This document shows, piece after piece, positions 5,186-5,417 of a DNA stretch of 5,417 nt. The translations under genes and the position numbers were made by a program. Within the stretch, counting starts at the first letter, position 1. Each line of letters opens with the position of its first letter. This DNA comes from Syntrophomonas sp. (GTDB taxonomy: Bacteria; Bacillota; Syntrophomonadia; Syntrophomonadales; Syntrophomonadaceae): the NCBI GenBank assembly GCA_028693695.1, contig JAQUUV010000153.1:1-5417 (forward strand). The letters are read 5' to 3'. The notes below the pieces were generated by a model, which was not told the DNA's origin, ran no database searches, and saw only the letters and a program-made list of their open reading frames with translations.

Positions 5186-5417
5186 TCAGCCCATTGCAAT
5201 GGCTCGGGCTGGTGAACCATCAGCATTTTTTGTCTTTAAGGGCAGGACCGAAAATAGAAATTGGTCGGAATCAAGGGAAGCTAGATTTGCCAGGTTTTCG
5301 ATTATGAGAATATTTCGTTGCATAAATATCTGGTGCACAGAGAATGCCGTCGAATCCATGGCGTCAATTGAAATTGCATCAATACCTATGCCTTTTAAAT
5401 GAAATTGAGTTAGCCAT
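5186..5417 (-). CDS. C-terminal part of a cyclase / kynurenine-formamidase-like hydrolase (5' end outside window)
   Basis: Reading the complement from the right edge (first full codon at 5416) gives 76 residues open to TGA at 5188-5186. It begins WLTQFHLKGIGIDAISID. Further on are FSVHQIFM (25-32), ILIIENLANL (36-45), FLFSVLPLKTK (53-63) and NADGSPARAIAM (64-75). These follow the C-terminal pattern of the cyclase family (COG1878, including bacterial kynurenine formamidase KynB): GIDxxSID, xVHxxLL, IxIIENLxNL, PLxIxxADGSPxRAxA. The Glu of IIENL is, from memory, at the position of a conserved active-site Glu. The family's metal-binding HxGTHxDxPxH motif should lie N-terminal, beyond the window. 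Relatives hydrolyse N-formylkynurenine or other amides and lactones in the cytoplasm; the substrate here is unknown. It runs towards the ATPase gene, 50 bp stop to stop. The opposite-strand frame at 5175-5402 is its shadow. Confidence 0.88.
   Translation of the reverse strand, partial: WLTQFHLKGIGIDAISIDAMDSTAFSVHQIFMQRNILIIENLANLASLDSDQFLFSVLPLKTKNADGSPARAIAMG

Noticed and set aside
5175..5402. 75-aa + strand frame downstream of the ATPase gene
   Set aside because: No Shine-Dalgarno and no recognisable pattern. The opposite strand encodes a clear cyclase-family C-terminus over the same bases, so this is its shadow.
5164..5412. Repeat ATTGAGTTA at 5164-5172 and 5404-5412 as possible insertion or attachment ends
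   Set aside because: It is only 9 bases, and one copy lies inside the conserved cyclase coding sequence. Chance is the simpler explanation.
1..5417. CRISPR arrays, tRNA/rRNA genes, insertion sequences, transposase remnants
   Set aside because: No regularly spaced repeats, cloverleaf-like segments, terminal inverted repeats or transposase motifs were seen on either strand.

Overview
The window looks like a chromosomal piece from a low-to-moderate GC Gram-positive bacterium, probably a clostridial Firmicute (Peptococcaceae-like). This is inferred from purine-rich Shine-Dalgarno sites close to AAGGAGG, use of TTG and GTG starts, tight gene packing, and a polysaccharide polymerase with C-terminal TPR repeats of the kind I associate with that group. 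The lineage is an inference; no marker gene is present.

Bases 1-3586 are the 3' part of a cell-surface or exopolysaccharide operon, all on the + strand. It contains (i) the last membrane helix and TPR tail of what is probably an O-antigen ligase/Wzy-like polymerase, cut by the left edge; (ii) a compact WbaP-like phosphoglycosyl transferase that would load the first sugar phosphate on undecaprenyl phosphate; (iii) a GT-A fold family 2 glycosyltransferase; and (iv) a GT-B fold family 4 glycosyltransferase whose TTG start overlaps the preceding stop codon. Together they cover initiation, extension and polymerisation/ligation of a lipid-linked glycan. The flippase, chain-length and nucleotide-sugar genes must lie elsewhere. 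Two of the short gaps carry a tight hairpin placed directly before the next gene's ribosome binding site.

Bases 3587-3788 are a non-coding spacer. It has no clear terminator for the polysaccharide operon. It holds a 12-bp perfect palindrome, two TATAAT boxes 11 bp apart (the upstream one an extended -10), and two copies of a split direct repeat (AATGGTT-N5-AACGTGA) offset by 33 bp between promoter and start codon.

Bases 3789-5135 encode a complete AAA-type ATPase with DUF4143 and a PD-(D/E)XK-like C-terminal motif, a family of uncertain function that behaves like an independent accessory gene. It faces a convergent gene on the - strand. At 5186-5417 I read the C-terminal 76 residues of a cyclase/kynurenine-formamidase-like protein (COG1878 type). 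It enters from the right edge and has no start inside the window, so it is easily missed.

I found no RNA gene, CRISPR array, insertion sequence or clear attachment site. The least explained part is the regulatory architecture upstream of the ATPase gene.
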